This document shows positions 33,219 to 41,870 of a stretch of DNA of 64,000 bases, one piece after another; position 1 is the stretch's first letter, and every line of letters begins with the position of its first letter. A program made the position numbers and the translations under genes. Source of the DNA: Bacteroidota bacterium (lineage in GTDB: Bacteria; Bacteroidota; Bacteroidia; Chitinophagales; Chitinophagaceae); the NCBI GenBank assembly GCA_016868855.1, contig VGFP01000002.1, forward strand, positions 1-64,000. Direction: 5' to 3'. The notes under the pieces are model-generated. The model saw only the letters and a program-made list of their open reading frames with translations, searched no databases and had not been told where the DNA came from.

Positions 33219-34700
33219 GTGTCCAAAAAAGCAATAGTCATTGGGAGCGGCTACGCCGGACTCTCCTCAGCTTCTTTTCTTGCCCAATCAGGTTGGGATG
33301 TGCATGTACTCGAAAAACACGATCATCCCGGAGGACGAAGCAGGTTCTTTCGTTCTGAAGGATTCTCATTCGATATGGGTCCGAGTTGGTACTGGATGCC
33401 TGATGTCTTTGAAAGATATTTCTCAAGCTTCGGCAGAAAGGTAAGTGACTATTATACCCTGAAAAGACTCTCTCCATCTTACAGAATTTATTGGGCAGAT
33501 GATTACATGGATGTTCCTGCTGATTATCTGGAACTGAAAAATTTATTCAATCAGTTGGAGCCCGGTGCTGGAGAAAAGTTGGATCAATTCATGGCAGAGG
33601 CTGCATACAAGTACAATGTTGGTGTAGGAAAATTGGTATACAAACCAAGTCTCTCATGGACAGAATTCATTGACGTGGAATTGATGCGCGGTGTTTTTAA
33701 ATTGGATGTATTCAACAACATCAAATCTCATATCGCAAAATATTTCAAGCATCCAAAACTTCGTCAATTGATGGAGTTCCCTGTTTTATTCCTTGGCGCA
33801 CTGCCAGAAAATACACCTGCCCTTTATAGTTTGATGAACTATGCTGATATCAAACTTGGAACATGGTTTCCGGATGGTGGCATGTACAGTGTGGTGGCAG
33901 GCATGCATCGCATGGCCACTGAATTGGGTGTGCAATTTCATTTCAATAAAAATGTTACCCGCATCCATGTGCAAAACAACCAGGCAAGTGCTGTTGAAGC
34001 AGCAGATGGTGAAATATTGGAAGCAGATGTAGTAGTGGGCGCAGCAGATTATCATTTCATTGAATCATCCTTGTTGGATAAACAATACCGTTCATACTCA
34101 GAAAAATATTGGGACAAGCGATTGATGGCACCCGGATCATTGATCTATTACCTGGGCGTCAACAAGAAAGTGGAAGGCATATTGCACCATACCCTGTTCT
34201 TTGATGTTCCATTCGACGAACACGGGAAAGATATCTATACGAATCCAAAGTGGCCTGAAACACCTTTGTTTTACCTGAGCTCTACTTCGATCACCGATCC
34301 AGCACAAGCTCCTGAGGGATGCGATAATTTATTTTTTCTCATTCCCATAGCAGCGGGACTCGATGGAGACGACGATGCAGTCAGAGAAAAATACCTTCAA
34401 ATCATATGTAACCGATTCAAAGAGAAAACAGGGTACGATATCAAGCAACACCTGGTATTCAAGCGGACCTATTGTACCAAAGAATTTAAAGTGGACTACA
34501 ATGCTTTCAAAGGCAATGCATACGGTCTCGCCAATACTTTGTTGCAAACAGCTATCCTGCGTCCTTCATGTAAAAGCAAGAAGGTTCAGAACCTTTATTA
34601 TACCGGACAATTAACTGTTCCTGGTCCGGGTGTCCCTCCAAGTTTGATCAGTGGTGAAGTAGTAGCAAAACTCATTGATAAAGAATTCAATAGACCATAG
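33219..34700 (+). CDS. crtI: phytoene desaturase (CrtI family)
   Basis: FAD-dependent carotenoid desaturase that introduces double bases' equivalents, i.e. conjugated double bonds, into phytoene to give lycopene or related products at the membrane. The N-terminal dinucleotide motif is VIGSGYAGLSSASFLAQSG, followed by GGRSRFF and FDMGPSWYWMP, all typical. The C-terminal YYTGQLTVPGPGVPPSLISG is the family signature. The start is GTG at 33219, fifteen bases after the sigma-factor stop; no nearer ATG fits. 493 residues, full length. Confidence 0.93.
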   Translation: MSKKAIVIGSGYAGLSSASFLAQSGWDVHVLEKHDHPGGRSRFFRSEGFSFDMGPSWYWMPDVFERYFSSFGRKVSDYYTLKRLSPSYRIYWADDYMDVPADYLELKNLFNQLEPGAGEKLDQFMAEAAYKYNVGVGKLVYKPSLSWTEFIDVELMRGVFKLDVFNNIKSHIAKYFKHPKLRQLMEFPVLFLGALPENTPALYSLMNYADIKLGTWFPDGGMYSVVAGMHRMATELGVQFHFNKNVTRIHVQNNQASAVEAADGEILEADVVVGAADYHFIESSLLDKQYRSYSEKYWDKRLMAPGSLIYYLGVNKKVEGILHHTLFFDVPFDEHGKDIYTNPKWPETPLFYLSSTSITDPAQAPEGCDNLFFLIPIAAGLDGDDDAVREKYLQIICNRFKEKTGYDIKQHLVFKRTYCTKEFKVDYNAFKGNAYGLANTLLQTAILRPSCKSKKVQNLYYTGQLTVPGPGVPPSLISGEVVAKLIDKEFNRP

Positions 34701-34783
34701 AAGACCAGTCACACATCCTTCCATCGAACAATTACAAGATTAAATCGTTTAAAAAAGTTATCTTCAAGTAAAGAACGGCTTGC

Positions 34784-35620
34784 ATGATCCAATTGTTCCA
34801 TAACGTTTCTCATGAGTGCAGCAAGATTACCACTGCACGATACAGCACTTCATTCAGCAGTGCCATCAAGCTGTTGCAAAAGGACATCAGAGGTCCCATT
34901 TATGATATTTACGGATTTGTAAGATTCGCTGATGAAATAGTTGATACGTTCCACGAACATGACAAAGCAAGATTATTGGATGATTTCAAGAAACAAACCT
35001 ATGAAGCCATTCAAGATCAAATCAGTTTGAATCCCATTCTGAACAGCTTTCAAATAACGGTAAACAAATACAATATTGATCTGCACCTCGTGGATGCTTT
35101 TTTCAAAAGCATGGAATTCGATTTGAATAAATCATCCTACGATCAGGAGGGCTATGCCTCCTATATTTATGGTAGTGCAGAAGTCGTGGGACTCATGTGT
35201 CTCTTTGTATTTTGCAACGGCAACCAAACGCAATATGAACAGTTGAAACCAAGTGCACAAGCATTGGGCGCAGCATTTCAAAAAGTCAATTTTTTGAGAG
35301 ATGTCAAAGCTGATTATCAGCAGCTGAACAGGGTCTATTTTCCAGGTGTTGATTTCAGTGCTTTCTCTTTTGAAATGAAAAAGGATATTGAAAACGATAT
35401 TCAGCGTGATTTTGACAATGCGTATGAGGGCATCATTCAACTTCCTTTGAATGCTAGATTTGGTGTATATCTCGCCTATAAATATTACTTGAGCTTGTTT
35501 AAAAAGATCAAATCTGTTCAACCGCAAAAAATTCTTGAACATCGTATCAGAATACCCAACTATCACAAGGCGTGGGTAGCAGCAAAAGTTGTGATCAGAA
35601 CACAACTCAATCTCCTTTAA
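34784..35620 (+). CDS. crtB: phytoene synthase
   Basis: Condenses two geranylgeranyl diphosphates to phytoene. The two Asp-rich Mg-diphosphate sites are visible: DEIVDTFHEHD (about residues 48-58) and NFLRDVKADYQQ (about 171-182). The start region shows TARYSTSFSSAIKLL and the typical GPIYDIYGFVRFADE. 278 residues. An 83-base gap separates it from crtI and contains TTATCTTCA, a weak -7 candidate. The stop codon is made by the first units of heptanucleotide array B. Confidence 0.93.
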   Translation: MIQLFHNVSHECSKITTARYSTSFSSAIKLLQKDIRGPIYDIYGFVRFADEIVDTFHEHDKARLLDDFKKQTYEAIQDQISLNPILNSFQITVNKYNIDLHLVDAFFKSMEFDLNKSSYDQEGYASYIYGSAEVVGLMCLFVFCNGNQTQYEQLKPSAQALGAAFQKVNFLRDVKADYQQLNRVYFPGVDFSAFSFEMKKDIENDIQRDFDNAYEGIIQLPLNARFGVYLAYKYYLSLFKKIKSVQPQKILEHRIRIPNYHKAWVAAKVVIRTQLNLL

Positions 35621-35650
35621 CCATCAACTGTCAACCATTAACGGTTGAAA
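35616..35650. repeat. heptanucleotide array B at the convergent crtB / GH3 ends
   Basis: Five 7-base steps: TTTAACC, ATCAACT, GTCAACC, ATTAACG, GTTGAAA. The stop of crtB (35618-35620) and the stop of the opposing GH3 gene (35638-35640) both lie inside it. Same family as arrays A, C, D and E, more diverged at the edges. Confidence 0.75.
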
Positions 35651-38529
35651 ATTTCCTCCATTACTTTCCCTCTTACATTCAAGTCCCCAAAAGTATTCTT
35701 TGCAGTAGGATGCACCCTGTTGGCCAGCATTACAAAAACCATGTTGGTTTTTGGATCAGCCCATGTGCAGGTGCCGGTGAATCCTGTATGTCCGAATGCA
35801 CCTGACGAAACACTCATTGAAGGGTAGGGTGCTTTTCTGGTGGCATTATCTTTTTCCGGTTTATCGAATCCATATCCTCTTCTGCTGATGGATGATTGGT
35901 ATTGTGTAAAAAGTTCAACCGTGGCAACGCTGATGAATCTTTTTTCATTGATGACTCCTTTGTTGAGAAGCATTTCCATCAACACTGCAATTTCATATGC
36001 ATTGCTGAACAAACCTGCATGTCCGGAGACACCACCAAACATAGCTGCACCTGGATCGTGAACATATCCCCTTACAAGGCGTTCCCGAAAATATGGATCC
36101 TGTTCTGTTGGTGCAATGACGGCTTTATTCATCCAACGCGTTGGATTGAAGCCGCTGCTTTTGAATCCCAATGGCTGATAAAAATATTTCATGACATAAT
36201 CATCAAGCGATAAACCAGATACGGCTTTGACAATATCTCCCAGCAATATGAAATCATTGTCACTGTATACATATGCTTTTTTTGGGTCAACCGCTGAACT
36301 GCGGATTCTGCTGTACATGGTATCTCTCCATGCGGTTTTTAAATACAGTGAATCGTCCACTTTGATAGAATAGGCGGCACTTGCTTTCTTGCTCAGGAAT
36401 CCCGGCAATGCCTTCATGGTTACACTGTCAGAAATTTCTTTGTAAAAGGGAATCCAAGCTTTGAGTCCGGCTTGATGCAGCAGAATATCCTTGATCAAAA
36501 TATTTTCTTTATCTGTGCCTTTGGTCCACTGCAAATAATCACCCAATGTTTTGTTCAATGCAATTTTCTTTTCATCAAAGAGTTTCATGATGGACAGGGT
36601 GGTTGCACATATTTTGGTAACAGAAGCCATGTCGTAAACCGATTCTTGTGAGATGGGATCTTTTCCAGTATAGCTCATAGCGCCATAGGTTTTCTGCATT
36701 TGAATTTTTCCATTTTTCAATGCGAGCAAAACCATACCGGGGGCTGCTTGCTGTTGAATGGCATCCAGGATGATCGAATCAATTTTCTTTTGCTTTGCAT
36801 CTTCTTGGATCACAGCTGCAATGGATTGATTTTTTAATGCTATGCCTGCACCATAGGGCAGAGAGGAGCAGACGGTGACTGGTAGTTGTCCCTCAGATCC
36901 TATTTCACCCTTGATCAATCTGGCAGCCACGGTATGTGTGATGGGATCATCGTCGTATGCCAAAATGATATTTTTGGTATCACAATAACTTTTTGCAGCA
37001 TAGGGATTACCAAAAACAAACAGGTTGGTTGGCATGGAAGCAGAGAGTTGCTGGATCAGTGAGACCACAACCGGACTCATATTGAAATTATTTGCCGGAT
37101 ATCTGGGTAATTCATGAATGGCGACAAACACTTTGCTGTAATTCTTTTTCAGTTGTTCAAGCAATGCAATTGACTGTTCCTCAGATTTGCCATTGTCAAA
37201 AACAAAAACATCGGCATTGTATGCTTTTCGCATCTCAGCAGCAAACTGTGTTTGCTTGTTTTTACCTATTTCCACGAGGGCATAGTTGGATGCTGAATTT
37301 TTCATCAATGGGAATGATGATGGATCTGTATATTTACCCACCGTGATGGTTTTTTCAGCCACTTCTTGTTTGATGGCATTGCTCTTTGCATTCAGTTTTT
37401 CCGTGAGATGACTGGTGTCTACCGCCTTCCACTGATGGAGTCCCGTGATGAATTTGGTTTCCAACACTTTCATTGCATGTGCTTCGATGGCTTCCCACGT
37501 GATTCTTTTATCAGCAATGGCTTGCTTTACTTTGCTGATCACTTTTTCTACATCTCCCGGCAGACAAAGCATGTCATTTCCGGCAATCAGAGATTCCACG
37601 CCGGCGGCTCCATCGGGAAATTCTGCAGCAACTCCTTTCATTTCAAGTGCATCGGTGAAGGTGATGCCTTTGAATCCCATTTCGCCTTTCAGCAATCCTG
37701 TTACTGCATTGGCGGATATCGATGTAACATGATTTTTGGATGTGTCAATGGCGGGAACAAACAAATGTCCAACCATGGCACTGCCAATGCCTGCATCAAA
37801 TAATTTTCTGAATGGATACAACTCCAGGTTGTCCAATTGATTTCTTGATTTGCTGATCAATGGTGCTGCAAGGTGTGAATCAACATCCACATCACCATGT
37901 CCAGGGAAATGTTTGGCGCTTCCCATGATACCTGCGTCTCTCATGCCGAGCATGTATTGAATGGCCCAATTGGCAACCTTGTATTTGTTTTCACCGAATG
38001 AACGGTCGTTGATCACCGGATTATTGGGATTGTTATTGACATCTGCAACCGGAGCAAAATTGATTTGAATGCCGGCCAGTTTGCATTGCTCTGCCACCCA
38101 TTGTCCATACCTGTACACAACCGATGAGTCACGCAGTGCGCCGAGCATCATCATTTTTGGAAGATTTGCAACACTGTCCATGCGCATGCCAACACCCGTC
38201 TCGCCGTCAATTGCAATTAGAATCGGGGTTTTTGCAATGGATTGAAAATGGTTGACCAGTGCTGCCTGCTTGACGGGTCCCCCTTGAAACAAACAGATCC
38301 CCCCAATATTGTATTTTTTGATATCTCTTTCAACAGTGGTGTCGTAAAAACTGACTGTTCTGGTTCTTGTATCAATGGAAGACAACCGCACCATGATCAA
38401 TTGAGCGATCTTTTCATCGGGAGTCAAAGTCCTTAAAATACTGTCAGCCCATTTTCTTGCATCTTGCGCGTTGACCCAGGCTGCACATACCAAAAACAAG
38501 GCCGCCAGGGTTGATTTTCTCAAAATCAT
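35638..38529 (-). CDS. GH3 beta-N-acetylhexosaminidase fused to a beta-lactamase-type serine hydrolase
   Basis: A 963-residue exported fusion. Leader to about residue 22 (LAALFLVCAAWVNA). Residues 30-370 are a NagZ-type GH3 domain with KHFPGHG (206-212), the catalytic Asp-His pair DSH (217-219) and the nucleophile Asp293 in TFTDALEM. A second GH3 C-terminal-like segment follows (to about 580). The last 370 residues are a class C beta-lactamase/PBP4*-like domain with ASVTK (Ser-x-x-Lys) and YSDND (Tyr-x-Asn position). Both halves suggest peptidoglycan turnover or recycling in the periplasm. Similar fusions occur across Bacteroidota. Confidence 0.88.
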   Translation of the reverse strand: MILRKSTLAALFLVCAAWVNAQDARKWADSILRTLTPDEKIAQLIMVRLSSIDTRTRTVSFYDTTVERDIKKYNIGGICLFQGGPVKQAALVNHFQSIAKTPILIAIDGETGVGMRMDSVANLPKMMMLGALRDSSVVYRYGQWVAEQCKLAGIQINFAPVADVNNNPNNPVINDRSFGENKYKVANWAIQYMLGMRDAGIMGSAKHFPGHGDVDVDSHLAAPLISKSRNQLDNLELYPFRKLFDAGIGSAMVGHLFVPAIDTSKNHVTSISANAVTGLLKGEMGFKGITFTDALEMKGVAAEFPDGAAGVESLIAGNDMLCLPGDVEKVISKVKQAIADKRITWEAIEAHAMKVLETKFITGLHQWKAVDTSHLTEKLNAKSNAIKQEVAEKTITVGKYTDPSSFPLMKNSASNYALVEIGKNKQTQFAAEMRKAYNADVFVFDNGKSEEQSIALLEQLKKNYSKVFVAIHELPRYPANNFNMSPVVVSLIQQLSASMPTNLFVFGNPYAAKSYCDTKNIILAYDDDPITHTVAARLIKGEIGSEGQLPVTVCSSLPYGAGIALKNQSIAAVIQEDAKQKKIDSIILDAIQQQAAPGMVLLALKNGKIQMQKTYGAMSYTGKDPISQESVYDMASVTKICATTLSIMKLFDEKKIALNKTLGDYLQWTKGTDKENILIKDILLHQAGLKAWIPFYKEISDSVTMKALPGFLSKKASAAYSIKVDDSLYLKTAWRDTMYSRIRSSAVDPKKAYVYSDNDFILLGDIVKAVSGLSLDDYVMKYFYQPLGFKSSGFNPTRWMNKAVIAPTEQDPYFRERLVRGYVHDPGAAMFGGVSGHAGLFSNAYEIAVLMEMLLNKGVINEKRFISVATVELFTQYQSSISRRGYGFDKPEKDNATRKAPYPSMSVSSGAFGHTGFTGTCTWADPKTNMVFVMLANRVHPTAKNTFGDLNVRGKVMEEIFNR

Positions 38530-38544
38530 ACCGATCTGTTTTGT

Positions 38545-38552
38545 TACATTTG
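38545..38552 (+). promoter_or_regulatory. -7-like box (TACATTTG) of mutL
   Basis: Exact TAnnTTTG match in the divergent gap between the GH3 fusion gene and mutL, 46 bases before the mutL ATG. Confidence 0.4.
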
Positions 38553-38598
38553 CAGGCTTAAGTTACAACTAATCAATCATCGAATTGGAATTTGTTTC

Positions 38599-40446
38599 AT
38601 GCCAGATTTGATTCATTTACTGCCACCCAATATTGCCAATCAGATTGCAGCCGGTGAGGTCATTCAGCGTCCCGCCAGTGCCGTCAAAGAGCTGTTGGAA
38701 AATGCTGTGGATGCAGGGGCGACCCATATCCACTTGATTGTGCAGGATGCCGGAAAATCACTGATTCAAGTGGTTGACAACGGAAAGGGAATGTCGGCCG
38801 CCGATGCTAGAAATGCATTTGAGCGACACGCCACTTCTAAAATTCAATCCATCGAAGATTTATATAAAATCAAAACGATGGGTTTCAGAGGTGAAGCACT
38901 TGCCTCCATCGCATCAGTTGCACAGGTTGTTTTAAAAACCAGACGGGCAGAAGATGAAATGGGTACTGAAATTGAAATCGAGAACAGCAAAACATTGCGG
39001 CAAGAAGCATGTGTACATGAGCAAGGGACTTCCATTGCCATGAAGAATCTTTTTTTCAATGTGCCAGCGAGAAGAAATTTTTTAAAAAGCAATCCTGTTG
39101 AACTGAAGCATATCACAGATGAATTCATACATGTGGCATTGTCTTTTCCACAGATTGGTTTTCAAATGACAAGCAATGGTCAGGAAGTATTTCATCTTTC
39201 TGCAGGAACCTTGAAACAACGAATTGTTCAATTGATGGGCAATAGCTATGCCAACAGACTCGTGCAGGTTGCTGAAAAAACTGATTACCTTGATATCACT
39301 GGTTTTATTGGCAAGCCGGAAACAGCCAAAAAAACCAGAGGTGATCAATATTTGTTTGTCAACAACCGGTTTATCAAAAATGCTTACCTAAATCATGCAG
39401 TATTTACCGCTTATGAAGAACTGTTGCCAACAAATAGTTTTCCATTTTTCGCCATTTTCATTGAGTTGGACCCCGCGCATGTAGACATCAATGTGCATCC
39501 TACCAAGCAAGAGATCAAATTCGATGATGATAAAATTGTGTATGCGTTTGTGAAATCCGCCATTCGTCATGCACTGGCCCAAAACAGTGTTGCCCCAGCG
39601 CTTGATTTTTCTTTGGATGCCAATATCCAACAGTTGGATGCAGTGGCAAAGCCTTTCACCAGTGCGCAGCAAGAGGAGACCAAGTCAGCCGGATTGTATA
39701 AATCATTCATCGACCGGCACCAGGCGCATAAAATTGAGAGCAACAGCAATTTACGTGACTGGAAAGATTTTTTCGAGCCACAGTCTACAACACATCAGCC
39801 AAAGGAACAGCCACTTGATTTTCATCAAACTTCCGGTACAACGCATGTAAGCGACATTCCCGATGCATTGAAAATACTGGAGGGGTCAGAACCTGTTCAA
39901 TTGCATCTTTCATACATTGTATTTGATCAGCCGCGCGGCATCACCCTCTTGCACCAGCAGCTGGCTCATCAGCAAATTCTTTTTGAACAATTCAATGCAG
40001 CCTGGAGCGGCAAGGCACTGGCGATACAGCAGGAATTGTTTCCACAGACCATTCAATTTTCTCCGGCTGACTTTCAATTGGTGTCTGAAATATTACCGGA
40101 TCTTTTACAGATGGGCTACCAGCTAGAACCTTTTGGTGTTCACACATATGTTTTGCAAGGGGCACCTGCTGATTATCCCCAAGAAAACCATCTTTCAGTC
40201 ATTGAGATGATATTGGAAGATGTGAAAACCAGCACTTCTGCCTTGCATCAATCATACAAAGAACGCATTGCAAAAACAATGGCAAGAAAACATGCCTACA
40301 AGGTGGGTGTTAAATTGGATGTTGGAATCATGCGTGAAATCGTTGATCAATTATCAAGATTGCCGAATCATCTCTCACATTTCGATGGAAAGCCATTGTT
40401 TCTTGAAGTTAAAAAAGACTACCTAAGCAACCTGTTTGGTATTTGA
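38599..40446 (+). CDS. mutL: DNA mismatch repair protein MutL with degenerate C-terminal nuclease motifs
   Basis: Mismatch-repair ATPase, 615 residues. The GHKL ATPase is intact: ELLENAVDAGA (Asn/Glu), DNGKGM, FRGEALASIASVA and the later NVHPTKQEI. In MutH-less bacteria the C-terminal domain carries an endonuclease site DQHAxxExxxxE; here the aligned residues 452-463 read HQQLAHQQILFE, losing Asp, His and the first Glu. The partner Cys motifs (ACR and CPHGRP) are also replaced (ARKHAY, SHFDGKP). So the ATPase looks functional but the latent nuclease does not. The stop is directly adjacent to the convergent dacB stop. Confidence 0.93.
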   Translation: MPDLIHLLPPNIANQIAAGEVIQRPASAVKELLENAVDAGATHIHLIVQDAGKSLIQVVDNGKGMSAADARNAFERHATSKIQSIEDLYKIKTMGFRGEALASIASVAQVVLKTRRAEDEMGTEIEIENSKTLRQEACVHEQGTSIAMKNLFFNVPARRNFLKSNPVELKHITDEFIHVALSFPQIGFQMTSNGQEVFHLSAGTLKQRIVQLMGNSYANRLVQVAEKTDYLDITGFIGKPETAKKTRGDQYLFVNNRFIKNAYLNHAVFTAYEELLPTNSFPFFAIFIELDPAHVDINVHPTKQEIKFDDDKIVYAFVKSAIRHALAQNSVAPALDFSLDANIQQLDAVAKPFTSAQQEETKSAGLYKSFIDRHQAHKIESNSNLRDWKDFFEPQSTTHQPKEQPLDFHQTSGTTHVSDIPDALKILEGSEPVQLHLSYIVFDQPRGITLLHQQLAHQQILFEQFNAAWSGKALAIQQELFPQTIQFSPADFQLVSEILPDLLQMGYQLEPFGVHTYVLQGAPADYPQENHLSVIEMILEDVKTSTSALHQSYKERIAKTMARKHAYKVGVKLDVGIMREIVDQLSRLPNHLSHFDGKPLFLEVKKDYLSNLFGI

Positions 40447-41787
40447 TCAGAGAGATTGTAGGAATGCTGCAATGTCTTTTCTGACTGCAGCACTGCTGGT
40501 AGCATGGTTGTTCACCATGATTGAAAATGCAAGCCACCTGTTCTTTTTATTCAGATAAAATCCGCTCAAACAAACGACTCCATTGAGCGTACCTGTTTTT
40601 GCGAGGATATATTCATCATTTTTTCGGGGATACATTTTAAGATTGGCACTGCTTGCACCCGGCATGATATGCTTGATGCGTTCCCACCCAAATTCATTTT
40701 TCATTTTTTGTAAAATCCAAATCATGTCCTGCGGACTAAATAAATTATACCTGCTGAGTCCACTGCCGTCTACCCATCTTGGTTTTTGTGGCAAATCTGC
40801 CAAATCGGTTTTGAGGATTTCAGCAATCATTGCCGATTCATCCATTTTCTGCAAGCGGGTTTGGCTTACCATTTGTATGCACATGTCTGCAAAAAAATTA
40901 TCACTTCTGTCCATCATGTCTTTTAACAAGCTGTCGGTTGACTGTGATGTAATCAATCTGGAAGCCTTGTTGGAAGCAAGTTTGAGCATGGACTCGTCTG
41001 CAATGGATATTGTTTTGTGCAAAGTATCCTGCATCAATTCAATGGCAGCAGTCAATCCATTTGTAACGAATGGCACAATTAAATTGGCATTGGTTTCTTT
41101 GCCCTCATGCAATACAAATTCATTCTTGTCCATTGCCCTGTCCACCTGAAACTTCTTGGTGGGAACGCCCATATCCACTTTCCAATTGATTTCAGGCGAT
41201 GAGTACATAAACAGATCAGTGGTGTCTGTGGGACTACTTGGATTTTCTTTTTTTGATTTCTCCAAATACCATTGCAACTGATTGCCGTAAATCGGGAAGG
41301 CACTTCGCTCAATCATATAATCCTCTGCATAATCTTCCCAGCTCCATCCTGCTCCCCATTTGGAACTGCTCCAATTGTTTTGATGGATGTACATAGGTTT
41401 GTTGACTGTTTTCAAAAAAGTAAACAAAGGATGTGATTTGAAATTTGGATGCAAAAAACTTGGGTCACCTGTAGGCGTGATCAAGACTGCAGTATCAAGG
41501 TCGGTGATGCTTGCTGCAGGCAAATGAGAAGGCAGGTGTTTCAAAGCGGCATAGCAGCTGACAATTTTAGTATTGCTCGCAGGGGTAAATAGTTTGTCAG
41601 ATTGAAATTGGTACAACCATTCTTTTTTCTCAAGATCCTGAATGGCAATGCCCACATGTGCCCTCGAAAGCAATGAGTCATTCGTGAAATACTTGCTTGC
41701 CTCCCGTTGAATTTGTTTTTCAAGCGAACAGGAACTCGCTAACATTGAAAAGGAAAAAAATGCAAATGCAGTATGTTTGATATTCAT
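40447..41787 (-). CDS. dacB: D-alanyl-D-alanine carboxypeptidase/endopeptidase (PBP4, S13 family), lipoprotein
   Basis: Penicillin-binding protein 4 type enzyme that trims peptidoglycan cross-links. The signal peptide ends in a lipobox (LASSC, Cys20), so it is probably anchored as a lipoprotein. Active-site motifs: SNTKIV (Ser-x-x-Lys), DGSGLSRYN (Ser-x-Asn position) and KTGTLNG (Lys-Thr-Gly). 446 residues. Upstream lies heptanucleotide array C, which fills the gap to the next gene on the same strand. Confidence 0.9.
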   Translation of the reverse strand: MNIKHTAFAFFSFSMLASSCSLEKQIQREASKYFTNDSLLSRAHVGIAIQDLEKKEWLYQFQSDKLFTPASNTKIVSCYAALKHLPSHLPAASITDLDTAVLITPTGDPSFLHPNFKSHPLFTFLKTVNKPMYIHQNNWSSSKWGAGWSWEDYAEDYMIERSAFPIYGNQLQWYLEKSKKENPSSPTDTTDLFMYSSPEINWKVDMGVPTKKFQVDRAMDKNEFVLHEGKETNANLIVPFVTNGLTAAIELMQDTLHKTISIADESMLKLASNKASRLITSQSTDSLLKDMMDRSDNFFADMCIQMVSQTRLQKMDESAMIAEILKTDLADLPQKPRWVDGSGLSRYNLFSPQDMIWILQKMKNEFGWERIKHIMPGASSANLKMYPRKNDEYILAKTGTLNGVVCLSGFYLNKKNRWLAFSIMVNNHATSSAAVRKDIAAFLQSL

Positions 41788-41801
41788 ATGAATCTTTATC
41801 T

Positions 41802-41870
41802 GTTAACAGTTAAAGGTTAACAGTTAACCCCAAACCCGCAACTCAAAACCCGCAACTCAAAAACCACAAC
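41802..41870. repeat. heptanucleotide array C, two unit types
   Basis: The first part (41802-41829) is GTTAACA, GTTAAAG, GTTAACA, GTTAACC. The second part (about 41831-41870) consists, on the minus strand, of alternating GTTTTGA and GTTGCGG-type units, visible on the plus strand as two copies of ACCCGCAACTCAAA and a degenerate third. Together they occupy nearly the whole 83-base gap between dacB and the ureohydrolase-fold gene. Confidence 0.8.
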
